From contig NKJC01000001.1 of the NCBI GenBank assembly GCA_002256435.1, forward strand, positions 248,001-312,000: 64,000 nt of DNA, read 5' to 3'. The number at the start of each line of letters is the position of its first letter. The first letter of the stretch is position 1. The notes under the pieces were generated by a model, which worked only from the letters and a program-made list of their open reading frames with translations, made no database searches and was not told the origin of the DNA. The position numbers and the translations under genes were made by a program. Source of the stretch: Chitinophagaceae bacterium BSSC1 (GTDB taxonomy: Bacteria; Bacteroidota; Bacteroidia; Chitinophagales; Chitinophagaceae). Of this stretch, positions 17,857 to 26,102 are shown in pieces.

Positions 17857-17962
17857 GTTCTTTTGCTTTTATATACTGCACAATATAATGGTGAATTCCC
17901 TTTTGTGCTGAAAAAATAGGCAGAAATCAATATTCCATAGTCCACAGACCTTGTATAACGGC

Positions 17963-17990
17963 AAAAGGGTCAACTTTAGGTTGCCCTTTT
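17963..17990. terminator. Possible bidirectional terminator hairpin
   Basis: AAAAGGG and CCCTTTT, with inner CAAC/GTTG, form an 11-bp stem with one bulge; T-rich on both flanks. It lies between two minus-strand genes, downstream of the CBM48 gene, and could back up the stronger terminator at 18041. Confidence 0.5.
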
Positions 17991-18040
17991 ACTTCTTAAC
18001 GTAGTTTTCCTCCCCCCGGATTTAAATCTACGAAAACATT

Positions 18041-18067
18041 AAAAATGCCCCCAGAAACCAGGGGCAT
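18041..18067 (-). terminator. Intrinsic terminator of the CBM48 gene
   Basis: On the minus strand ATGCCCC and GGGGCAT form a stem with a nine-base loop, followed by a T run, 13 bp beyond the stop codon of the CBM48 gene. Confidence 0.85.
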
Positions 18068-18079
18068 CTGATAGGATAA

Positions 18080-18370
18080 TTATAAGATAATCACGCTGTT
18101 GTTACCACCAAATACATTGGGGCTAAGACTATCTGCTTCTGGCTCATTAAGCCACTCAGTAGCGTTTACGCGATATTTGAATTCGTGTTGTGAATTCTTA
18201 GGCAAGGATACTTCAACGCCAAAACTGCCGTCTTTTTTCTTGCTCATAACAATGGAGTTTTCCCAATCGCTATTCAGACCTAGGATTTCAATGGTTTCAG
18301 CATTTTCAAGGCTAAAACTGAATTTTACTTTGCAATAATCCTTAGTCTTGAAGTAGGTTTTTTGTAACAT
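18080..18370 (-). CDS. Small CBM48-like (isoamylase early-set / AMPK glycogen-binding) protein
   Basis: The protein is essentially one Ig-like domain of the glycogen-binding CBM48/E-set type: VKFSFSLENAETIEILGLNSDW at the start and HEFKYRVNATEWLNEPEAD, where the W and N-E-P residues are typical of the starch-binding surface. The open frame reaches a TTG at 18388, but the ATG at 18370 is the natural start (96 residues). No signal peptide, so it should be cytoplasmic. Stand-alone CBM48 proteins of this size are common in Bacteroidota and of unknown role; binding of glycogen or another alpha-glucan is an inference from the fold. A strong terminator follows it. Confidence 0.85.
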   Translation of the reverse strand: MLQKTYFKTKDYCKVKFSFSLENAETIEILGLNSDWENSIVMSKKKDGSFGVEVSLPKNSQHEFKYRVNATEWLNEPEADSLSPNVFGGNNSVIIL

Positions 18371-18572
18371 TTTGAGTGTTTTGTTCAAGCTTTAATACCC
18401 TTTTAAAAAAAAGGTAACCCAATTAGGGGTTGTAGATATCCACAGTCAAATATGTTTTTTGTTTATAATATCGCCCCGCGAAACCTATAGAAACCCATTC
18501 CAACCTGCACTATCTGGGTATTTTAACTGGAAGAGGTTATATTTAACAGAACCATTTCAAACGATTGAAAAC

Positions 18573-20537
18573 ATGCAACAAAAAGGAATTTGGGCAATCA
18601 TAGCCCTATTTGGAACCCAAATTGGTTTGGCCCAAGCCCCCATCTCTACCATGGAGCCCATTGGTTTTTCTGCCGTTACCATTAATGACGCTTTTTGGAA
18701 ACCAAAACAAGAATTATTGGCTAACACTACTTTAAAAGCATGTATTTACCAAACTGAAACGGCTACCCCACGCCTAAGGAATTTTCAGAAAGTGGCCCGA
18801 AAAAAAGGAGAAAAACACGAGGGCATTTTTTATGATGATTCAGATGTGTTCAAAGCCTTAGAAGCCATGGCTTATTCTTTGAAAAATCATCCTGATGCTA
18901 CTATGGAAGCCAAAGCAGATGAATGGATAGAGATTATAGCAGCTGCTCAACAACCTGATGGCTATTTAAATACATTCTATACTTTAAATGAACCACAGAA
19001 TAGGTATACCGATATGAGCATGCATGAGGATTACAATGCAGGCCATATGATTGAAGCAGCAGTTGCCTATTTTAATGCTACTGGCAAGAGAAAATTCTTG
19101 GATGTATGTATTCGTTGGGCCAATCATTTTGACGCAATATTTGGACCCGGTAAACGTCATTGGGTTACGGGACACCAGGAACTAGAATTGGCACTAGTTA
19201 AATTGTATAAAACTACCAAGGATCAGAAATATTTAAAACTGGCCGATTGGTTATTGGAAGAAAGAGGACACAAATATGCCAAAGGATATACATGGACCGA
19301 TTGGAAAGACACGGCATATGCACAAGATGTTGTTCCGGTAAAACAACAATCAGAAATTACGGGACACGCAGTACGTGCTATGTATATGTATACTGGCGCG
19401 GCCGATGTGGCTACACAAACAGGCGACACAGGCTATCTATCAGCCATGGTAAGGGTTTGGAAAGATGTGGTGTATAGAAATATGTACCTCACTGGCGGCA
19501 TTGGTTCATCTGGAAGCAATGAGGGTTTCTCTATAGATTATGACCTACCAAATGAACAAGCTTATTGTGAAACCTGTGCTTCTGTGGGAATGGTTTTTTG
19601 GAACCAACGCATGAATTCCCTTACGGGCGATGCTACTTATATTGATGTGCTAGAAAGAAGTTTGTACAACGGCGCATTAGATGGCTTGAGTTTATCTGGC
19701 GACAAATTTTTTTATGGAAACCCTTTGGCCTCCAATGGTAAACACGCTAGAAAAGCATGGTTTGGAACAGCTTGTTGCCCTGCCAATATTGCCAGATTAA
19801 TTGCTTCATTGGGAGATTATATTTATGCCAAAGACAGCAAAGGTTTGTATGTAAATCTGTTTGTGGGTAGTGAAACAAAAATGAATTTGAATGGCCAAGA
19901 AATTGGGGTTAAGACCAGTACAGATTATCCTTTAAATGGCAATATTAAAATTGAAATATCGGCCAACGGCCTAAATAATTTTGCATTACGGATTAGAAAA
20001 CCAGGTTGGTCAGACAACACAGTGGTACCAGGCGGGCTCTATCAATATGCTATGGTAAATAAAACTGCCCCTACATTAATAGTCAATGGAAAAACGATTA
20101 ATGCTAGTTTGGTAAATGGCTATTATGTAATTGAACGCAAATGGAAAAAAGGAGACATTCTTGAATATAGTCTTCCCATGCCCATTCAAAGGATTCAAGC
20201 AGAAGAAGTACTCAAGCAAGACCAACAAAGAATTGCCATACAAAGGGGGCCATTGGTGTACTGTATTGAGGGTGCAGACAATGATGGCAAGGCTTTGAAT
20301 ATTGTTTTTCCAAATAACGCTACCATTGTTGAAAAACCCATGCAAGTCTTAACGGAGAAGGTAATTGGACTTAGCGCATCCTTACCCAGTTTGCAAATTA
20401 ATGAAGCGGGGACCCAGGTTCAAACTGTGTTCAAAGAAGTGGTAGCCATTCCCTATTATACTTGGTGCAATAGAGGAAGCAACCAAATGCAGGTTTGGTT
20501 TCCTACTACTATTAAAGATGTAAAATTGAACTATTAA
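18573..20537 (+). CDS. Glycoside hydrolase family 127 (beta-L-arabinofuranosidase type), exported
   Basis: GH127 enzymes cleave beta-L-arabinofuranosides. The frame is open from 18459, but the ATG at 18573 gives a signal peptide (MQQKGIWAIIALFGTQIGLAQ), so it is chosen (654 residues, normal for the family). Family motifs are: INDAFWKPKQELL near the start, EDYNAGHMIEAAVAYF in the (alpha/alpha) barrel, the conserved NEQAYCETCASVGMVFW segment and GTACCPANIARLIASLG. The Glu and the Cys residues in the last two segments correspond to the catalytic zinc-cysteine site known from HypBA1. C-terminal beta domains follow. It stands alone, not next to the Sus genes at 38-43 kb. Confidence 0.93.
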   Translation: MQQKGIWAIIALFGTQIGLAQAPISTMEPIGFSAVTINDAFWKPKQELLANTTLKACIYQTETATPRLRNFQKVARKKGEKHEGIFYDDSDVFKALEAMAYSLKNHPDATMEAKADEWIEIIAAAQQPDGYLNTFYTLNEPQNRYTDMSMHEDYNAGHMIEAAVAYFNATGKRKFLDVCIRWANHFDAIFGPGKRHWVTGHQELELALVKLYKTTKDQKYLKLADWLLEERGHKYAKGYTWTDWKDTAYAQDVVPVKQQSEITGHAVRAMYMYTGAADVATQTGDTGYLSAMVRVWKDVVYRNMYLTGGIGSSGSNEGFSIDYDLPNEQAYCETCASVGMVFWNQRMNSLTGDATYIDVLERSLYNGALDGLSLSGDKFFYGNPLASNGKHARKAWFGTACCPANIARLIASLGDYIYAKDSKGLYVNLFVGSETKMNLNGQEIGVKTSTDYPLNGNIKIEISANGLNNFALRIRKPGWSDNTVVPGGLYQYAMVNKTAPTLIVNGKTINASLVNGYYVIERKWKKGDILEYSLPMPIQRIQAEEVLKQDQQRIAIQRGPLVYCIEGADNDGKALNIVFPNNATIVEKPMQVLTEKVIGLSASLPSLQINEAGTQVQTVFKEVVAIPYYTWCNRGSNQMQVWFPTTIKDVKLNY

Positions 20538-20598
20538 ACAAAGGTTTCAAAACCAAATAGCGTCTCATTAGACTATTGAACAACCAATATTTTAGAAA

Positions 20599-21102
20599 AT
20601 GGCAGTGAGCATTAGACAATGGGCAGATACTGATCTAGACAATTTGGTACTATATGCCAACAATATTCAAGTCTGGAATAACCTACGCAATTATTTTCCT
20701 TCACCCTATACAGAAGAAGATGGTGTGGCATGGTTGGCTAAAATGAAAGAAGCAAGTCCTATTGTGAATTTAGCTATTGACCTAGATGGGGAAGCCATTG
20801 GTGGCATAGGTCTGATTTTGAATAGTGATGTTTATGCATACTCTGCTGAGATTAGTTATTGGCTGGGTAAGCCTTTTTGGAACAAGGGCATTGCTACAGA
20901 AGCGGTAAGACAAATGGTAGAATACTGTCATTATTATTTTGATATTATACGCATCTATGCAGAAGTTTTTGAAATTAACAAAGCATCCATGCGGGTCTTG
21001 GAAAAAAATGGATTTTACCTAGAAGGTGTGAGAAGAAAAGCGGTTTACAAAAACCAAGTTTTGATGGACGATTATATCTGGGTAAGACTAAGACCCTATT
21101 AA
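20599..21102 (+). CDS. GNAT acetyltransferase, RimJ/RimL-like
   Basis: The 167-residue protein is a complete RimJ/RimL-type GNAT: IRQWADTDLDNLVLYANN at the start, IGGIGLILN, EISYWLGKPFWNKGIATEAV (acetyl-CoA-binding region), and the ending INKASMRVLEKNGFYLEG with the typical RKAVYKNQVLMDDYIW tail. Such enzymes acetylate ribosomal protein N-termini, other proteins or small amines. It lies 61 bp after the GH127 gene and about 100 bp before the PqqD operon; it may be an independent gene. Substrate unknown. Confidence 0.92.
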   Translation: MAVSIRQWADTDLDNLVLYANNIQVWNNLRNYFPSPYTEEDGVAWLAKMKEASPIVNLAIDLDGEAIGGIGLILNSDVYAYSAEISYWLGKPFWNKGIATEAVRQMVEYCHYYFDIIRIYAEVFEINKASMRVLEKNGFYLEGVRRKAVYKNQVLMDDYIWVRLRPY

Positions 21103-21203
21103 AACATCTGATTAACAGTAAGTTAACAAAGGCCCACAAAGGTTTTATTTTGATTTTACTTCTGATAGGTTAAGGACTTTATTTAACCACTCAAAACAAA
21201 AAC

Positions 21204-21446
21204 ATGCACCTGAAAAAGAATATTGCCACCAGCGAGTCTGGATTCATTTTCAATCCTGGTACAGGAGATTCCTACTCTGCCAATCCTATTGCTGCAGAAA
21301 TTATTGGAATGCTAAAAGAGGGCACACCCATTTCAAGTATCAAGGTGCATATCTTGGCTACTTATGAAGTAACTGCTTCTCAATTAGAAAAGGACTGGGA
21401 TGATTTTTGCAACCAGCTCAAGTATGCCAATCTTTTAGACAACTGA
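21204..21446 (+). CDS. Stand-alone PqqD-like protein (RiPP recognition element fold)
   Basis: The 80-residue protein matches the PqqD family: a short beta-hairpin (SESGFIFNPGTGDSYSANP), then IAAEIIGMLKEGTPISSIKV and a C-terminal winged-helix-like part (YEVTASQLEKDWDDFCNQL). PqqD folds bind leader peptides and hand them to modifying enzymes in several RiPP pathways; this is known for the family and not shown for this protein. It is the first gene of a tight operon with an ATP-grasp ligase 22 bp downstream. No precursor-like ORF is visible in the 101 bp upstream. It could instead act as a small adaptor for the ligase. Start ATG is clear. Confidence 0.85.
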   Translation: MHLKKNIATSESGFIFNPGTGDSYSANPIAAEIIGMLKEGTPISSIKVHILATYEVTASQLEKDWDDFCNQLKYANLLDN

Positions 21447-21468
21447 CCTCACCCTTAAAATCAATAAC

Positions 21469-22521
21469 ATGCTTGCCAACCATCAACTACTTACCGTAGC
21501 TGTCACAGGTTTGAATGCCATTGACAGTCCTGGACCAGGAGTGGCCGTGATTAGGGCACTGAGGGAAGGTTTCCCAGACAGGGTTAGAATCATTGGACTT
21601 TCTTATGAAACCATGGAGCCGGGTATTTACTTACACAATATTGTTGATAAGACTTATCAAATACCATACCCTTCTGCTGGTACAGAAGCTTTGCTAAAGC
21701 GATTGGAATATATTCAGTCTAAGGAAAACCTGCAACTGATCATCCCAAATTTTGACGCTGAGCTATACAATTTTATGAAAATGGCTCCAGCACTAAAAAC
21801 AATGGGAATAGCCAGCTTTCTTCCTACCCAAGAACAGTTTAGTGCCAGAGACAAAATAAACCTTTACCAATTTGGTTTAAAATATGGATTGTCTGTTCCA
21901 AAAGACCAGGTGATCTATCATGAATCAGAATTGTATAGTTGTGCAGAAAATTTGGGATATCCGCTAGTAGTAAAAGGAAAATTTTATGACGCTATTATTG
22001 CCCATACTTTAGAACAAGCACAGAAAGCTTTTTACAAACTATCGGCCAAATGGGGCTTCCCCATTATAGTGCAACAATTTATCACAGGCACTGAAATTAA
22101 TATTGCAGTGCTGGGCGATGGTAAAGGCAATACCATTAGCAGCATTCCTATGCGCAAATTGTATATCACTGATAAAGGAAAAGCATGGGCTGGGATTACA
22201 TTGGAAGATGAAACATTAATTGAGTTAGCCAAAAAATTTGTAGCAGCTACTAACTGGAAAGGAGGTTGTGAATTGGAGATTATGCGCACAACTGACGGCA
22301 CACCCTATATCATGGAAATAAATCCACGTTTTCCAGCCTGGATCTATCTAACCGCAGCTGCTGGCCAAAATCAACCTGCCGCACTAACCAGGATGGCGTT
22401 GGGTGAAACAGTTGCACCTTACAGCGAATATGAAGTAGGAAAGATTTTTATCCGATACGCTTGGGACCATATTACAGATGTAAAAGAGTTTCAACAAATC
22501 AGCGGTTTTGGCGAATTATAA
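21469..22521 (+). CDS. ATP-grasp ligase (carbamoyl-phosphate-synthase-like)
   Basis: The 350-residue soluble protein has a pre-ATP-grasp Rossmann-like half (residues 1-110, VTGLNAIDSPGPGVAVIRAL) and an ATP-grasp half with GYPLVVKGKFYDA, PIIVQQFITGTEINIAVLG and the Mg-binding ELEIMR...YIMEINPRFPAWI. It therefore should activate a carboxylate with ATP and join it to an amine or other nucleophile. Its closest resemblance is to CarB-like ATP-grasp enzymes of unknown substrate. It is between a PqqD-like gene (22 bp upstream) and a PLP decarboxylase gene (18 bp downstream), which implies a small amino-acid-derived or peptide product. The glycine-rich N-terminal loop could bind a nucleotide or substrate. 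Confidence 0.88.
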   Translation: MLANHQLLTVAVTGLNAIDSPGPGVAVIRALREGFPDRVRIIGLSYETMEPGIYLHNIVDKTYQIPYPSAGTEALLKRLEYIQSKENLQLIIPNFDAELYNFMKMAPALKTMGIASFLPTQEQFSARDKINLYQFGLKYGLSVPKDQVIYHESELYSCAENLGYPLVVKGKFYDAIIAHTLEQAQKAFYKLSAKWGFPIIVQQFITGTEINIAVLGDGKGNTISSIPMRKLYITDKGKAWAGITLEDETLIELAKKFVAATNWKGGCELEIMRTTDGTPYIMEINPRFPAWIYLTAAAGQNQPAALTRMALGETVAPYSEYEVGKIFIRYAWDHITDVKEFQQISGFGEL

Positions 22522-22539
22522 ACCCCTAAAAAAAACAAG

Positions 22540-23898
22540 ATGCAAAAGCTTAAATACGAGAGTCCAGCTATACAAAAAATGAATGCCGGTTTAATGAACA
22601 AATATGGTTCCAGAACCGAATACGAACCCGTTAAACAAATTGATGGTGTTGCCGTAAAAGACCTGATAGCACAATATGGTTCCCCCCTATTTGTCATTAG
22701 CGAAAGAACTATTAGAAGAACCTATCAAAATGCCGTTCGTGCATTTAAAACAAGGTATCCAAAAGTACAGTTTGCTTGGAGTTATAAAACCAATTATATC
22801 AATGCTGTTTGCAAAGTCTTTCATCAAGAAGGATCATGGGCAGAAGTAGTAAGTGGTTTTGAATACCGTAAAGCATTGGGTAATGGTGTTCCAGGAAACA
22901 AAATCATTTTCAATGGTCCTGAGAAAACCAATGAAGAATTAAAATTGGCCATCAATAATGATTCCTTAATTCATATTGATCATTTTGAAGAACTTTATCA
23001 GCTGATTGACCTCAGTGATGAGTTGGGTAAACAACCAAGGGTTGCCATTCGAGTAAATATGGACACTGGTATTTATCCCATGTGGGACCGATTTGGATTC
23101 AATTTTGAAAATGGACAAGCATGGTCTGCTATTCAAAAAATTGTAGGCTCAGGCAAATTACAGTTAACGGGTTTGCATTGCCATATTGGAACTTTTATGT
23201 TGTCTACTGATGCCTATGCCATAGCAGTGAAAAAACTAGGTGAATTGGCAATGAATGCAAAGACCCAATTAAATACACAGATTCAATACCTAGACCTTGG
23301 AGGTGGTTTACCTTCTGCTAACACATTACGCGGCGCGTATCTACCAGGGGCAGACACTATTCCTTCTGTTGATGAATTTGCAGAAGCGATTACCAATGCC
23401 TTATTTCAACTTGGTTTCTCCAGTAATGAATTGCCTTTACTGATCTTAGAAAGCGGCAGAGCGCTGATTGATGACGCGGGGTATTTGTTGGGTTCAGTGT
23501 TAGCTAATAAACGCTTGAGCGATGGCAGAAGGGCTACTATCATGGACTTTGGAGTCAATATCTTATTTACTTCTTTCTGGTATGAACACAAAATTAGTCC
23601 AGCACAAGACTTTACACATCATACAGAAGACATGGTATTATATGGTCCACTTTGTATGAATATAGATGTTGTAAGACAAAGCGTGAACCTTCCATTATTG
23701 AATAGAGGGGACCAGGTGGTAGTGCATAAAGTTGGTGCTTATAATATGACTCAGTGGATGCAATTTATTCAAATGCGCCCCAATGTGGTTATGATTGATG
23801 AAAAAGGGAATACCCATCTGATTAGAGAAGCAGAAACTTTAGAGTATATTGAACAAATGGAAAAAATGCCTGAGCATTTACAGCAATTTAGTTTGTAA
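22540..23898 (+). CDS. Fold-type III PLP decarboxylase, diaminopimelate/ornithine decarboxylase-like
   Basis: This 452-residue enzyme belongs to the alanine-racemase-fold decarboxylases (LysA group). The PLP lysine is Lys83 in FAWSYKTNYINA; HCHIGTF, LDLGGGLPSAN, and LESGRALIDDAGYLLG are the usual PLP-phosphate and ring contacts, and Cys372 in YGPLCMNIDV matches the catalytic GPxC of the family. An N-terminal extension of about 35 residues precedes the core, longer than in LysA. Because it is embedded in the PqqD / ATP-grasp operon rather than with lysine genes, it probably acts on a pathway-specific amino acid, possibly a ligase-bound or peptide-like one; this is inference. A simple lysA cannot be excluded. 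Confidence 0.85.
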   Translation: MQKLKYESPAIQKMNAGLMNKYGSRTEYEPVKQIDGVAVKDLIAQYGSPLFVISERTIRRTYQNAVRAFKTRYPKVQFAWSYKTNYINAVCKVFHQEGSWAEVVSGFEYRKALGNGVPGNKIIFNGPEKTNEELKLAINNDSLIHIDHFEELYQLIDLSDELGKQPRVAIRVNMDTGIYPMWDRFGFNFENGQAWSAIQKIVGSGKLQLTGLHCHIGTFMLSTDAYAIAVKKLGELAMNAKTQLNTQIQYLDLGGGLPSANTLRGAYLPGADTIPSVDEFAEAITNALFQLGFSSNELPLLILESGRALIDDAGYLLGSVLANKRLSDGRRATIMDFGVNILFTSFWYEHKISPAQDFTHHTEDMVLYGPLCMNIDVVRQSVNLPLLNRGDQVVVHKVGAYNMTQWMQFIQMRPNVVMIDEKGNTHLIREAETLEYIEQMEKMPEHLQQFSL

Positions 23899-23909
23899 TC
23901 AAAAAACAA

Positions 23910-26102
23910 ATGATGGTGAGGTCTATAGATATTATCAGCTTTATCAAACACTTGGGTAATGCCATACTCAATAGTTATGGCATGCTCTTTTTTTCAAAGA
24001 ACAGGATTTTTGCTTTTCTGATATTGTTGGTCTCATTTATCACACCATTTGCGGCAGCTTGTGGCTTGGTGGCAGTAGCTATTTCTTTAATTGCTGCAGA
24101 AATGCTTGGTTTTAATAGGTCACAAACCGCTGATGGGCTTTTAACCTATAGTGTATTATTATTTGGTCTTGGTTTTGCCAGTAATTTTGAATTTGGTACT
24201 GCTTTTTCTATTCTCTTAGTTGTTGGATCTTTGCTAACGCTATTTTTATCAACGGTTTTAAATGCCATTTTAAACAAACGCGGATTACCAGCACTTTCAT
24301 TGGCTTTTATAATTAGTACTGCGCTGATTATTTTGGCTTCTAAAAGCTTTGATGGAATTGGATTAACACATAGACAGGTTTATTGGTACAATGAAACCTA
24401 TGCCATTGGAGGAAGCAAATTGGTTGACTTGATCAGCTGGATAGAAAACTGGAACATACCCGAGTATATAAGTGGTTTTTTCAGAAGCATGAGCGCCATT
24501 TTATTTCAGGTAAATATTGCATCAGGGATTATTCTAACCATTGGCTTATTTGTATATTCTAGAATTGCTTTTCTATTAATGGTCTATGGCTATGCAGTGG
24601 CCCTGTTATTTAGCTATACCATGGGTTCTGCAGGCTTTTTAGGGTTTTATAATATGGGAACCAATTTTATGCTAGTAGCAGTGGCATTGGGTGGATTTTA
24701 TATTATCCCTTCTATTAGGTCTTTTCTTTGGGTCTTAGTATTGGTACCTATAGCTTACTTAATGGTATCGGGAATGGGTAACCTGATGTTGAAAATTGGG
24801 GTTCCTCTTTTTTCACTCCCATTTTGCCTTACAGTAATCCTATTTCTTTATATGTTAGGCTTACGTAAAACACCATTAAAGCTAGCACTTACTCCTATCC
24901 AGTATTATAGCCCTGAGGAGAACCTATATAGATTTGTAAATGGAAAGGAGCGTTTACTCAATTTATATTATCTACCACTTCAGTTACCCTTTCTTGGAGA
25001 ATGGGTGGTAAGTCAAGGATATGATGGAAGTATGACGCATAAAGGCGATTGGAGCAAAGCACTTGATTTTGTTATTCTAGACTCCGAAATGAAGACTTTT
25101 AGATTGCCTGGAAATTTACCTGAACATTTTCATTGTTATAACAAACCAGTACTTTGTCCTGCTGATGGGATTGTAGATGAAATTATTGACCATGTAGAGG
25201 ACAATGAAATAGGTGGAAACAATACCTTACAAAATTGGGGAAATAGCATTGTCATTAAACACGCTGAGGGATTGTATAGCAAGCTATCTCATTTGAAAAA
25301 GCACTCCTTTAAAACAACCAAGGGTGCATTTGTAAAAAAAGGAGAAATCATTGCCCTCTGCGGAAATTCTGGCCGTTCCCCTGAGCCACATGTACATTTT
25401 CAAGTTCAGCGAACACCTTATGTTGGATCTAAAACATTGCATTACCCTATCTCTTATTTTGTATCTAGAGATGAACATAATTTAACCTTTTCCAATTTTA
25501 CCATTCCAAAAGAAGGAAGCTTTATCAGTAATATTGAAACCAATTCACAACTAGTAAAAGCTTTTAATTTTCAACCCGGATTTATTATGACGGTTGAAGC
25601 CCCTGGATTTAAAGCTGAGGAATGGGAAGTTTTTACAACCAATTACAATGAAACTTATTTTCATTGTAAAGCACAAAACACTTATGCGTATTTTGTAAAT
25701 AATGGAACAGTTTTTTATTTCACAAACTATTTTGGGAAGAAAGACACACTCCTTTACCTTTTTTATCAGACTGCATACAAAGTGCTTTTAAGTTCGGAGA
25801 GACCTTTAACCATCAAAGATTATTTTCCAGTAAATAGTTTTGTTAGCATCCCATTCAAATGGATACAAGATCTTTTAGCTCCTTTCTATTTATTTATTCG
25901 ACTAAGATATGAAAGTACAGTAGCTGTGAATACCAATCAAATAGGTGCCGGCCAACAAGTTGTACAGAGTTATCAAATTCAGGAATTGCTTTGGAAGAAT
26001 ATCCAAAAAACCGAGGCAAGTATCATCATAGAAAATGGAAACATTACTGAATTTAATTTTATTTCTAAAGACAGGAAAACAAACGCCATATGCAGCATTT
26101 AA
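23910..26102 (+). CDS. Urea-transporter-like membrane domain fused to an M23 metallopeptidase
   Basis: The first ~330 residues are ten or so hydrophobic helices with urea-transporter (UT) features (ILNSYGMLFFSKNRIFAFLIL, LLTYSVLLFGLGF, FLSTVLNAILNKRGLPALSL). Residues about 360-520 are an M23 (LytM-type) peptidase with apparently intact zinc site: His377 and Asp386 in HKGDWSKALDF, and His494/His496 in GRSPEPHVHFQVQ, plus a catalytic His in LYSKLSHLKKH. A further ~200-residue beta-rich tail follows. The protein thus joins a small-solute channel with a cell-wall or peptide endopeptidase on one chain. It lies 11 bp after the decarboxylase gene and overlaps the next gene by 13 bp. Function of the fusion is unknown. 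Confidence 0.82.
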   Translation: MMVRSIDIISFIKHLGNAILNSYGMLFFSKNRIFAFLILLVSFITPFAAACGLVAVAISLIAAEMLGFNRSQTADGLLTYSVLLFGLGFASNFEFGTAFSILLVVGSLLTLFLSTVLNAILNKRGLPALSLAFIISTALIILASKSFDGIGLTHRQVYWYNETYAIGGSKLVDLISWIENWNIPEYISGFFRSMSAILFQVNIASGIILTIGLFVYSRIAFLLMVYGYAVALLFSYTMGSAGFLGFYNMGTNFMLVAVALGGFYIIPSIRSFLWVLVLVPIAYLMVSGMGNLMLKIGVPLFSLPFCLTVILFLYMLGLRKTPLKLALTPIQYYSPEENLYRFVNGKERLLNLYYLPLQLPFLGEWVVSQGYDGSMTHKGDWSKALDFVILDSEMKTFRLPGNLPEHFHCYNKPVLCPADGIVDEIIDHVEDNEIGGNNTLQNWGNSIVIKHAEGLYSKLSHLKKHSFKTTKGAFVKKGEIIALCGNSGRSPEPHVHFQVQRTPYVGSKTLHYPISYFVSRDEHNLTFSNFTIPKEGSFISNIETNSQLVKAFNFQPGFIMTVEAPGFKAEEWEVFTTNYNETYFHCKAQNTYAYFVNNGTVFYFTNYFGKKDTLLYLFYQTAYKVLLSSERPLTIKDYFPVNSFVSIPFKWIQDLLAPFYLFIRLRYESTVAVNTNQIGAGQQVVQSYQIQELLWKNIQKTEASIIIENGNITEFNFISKDRKTNAICSI

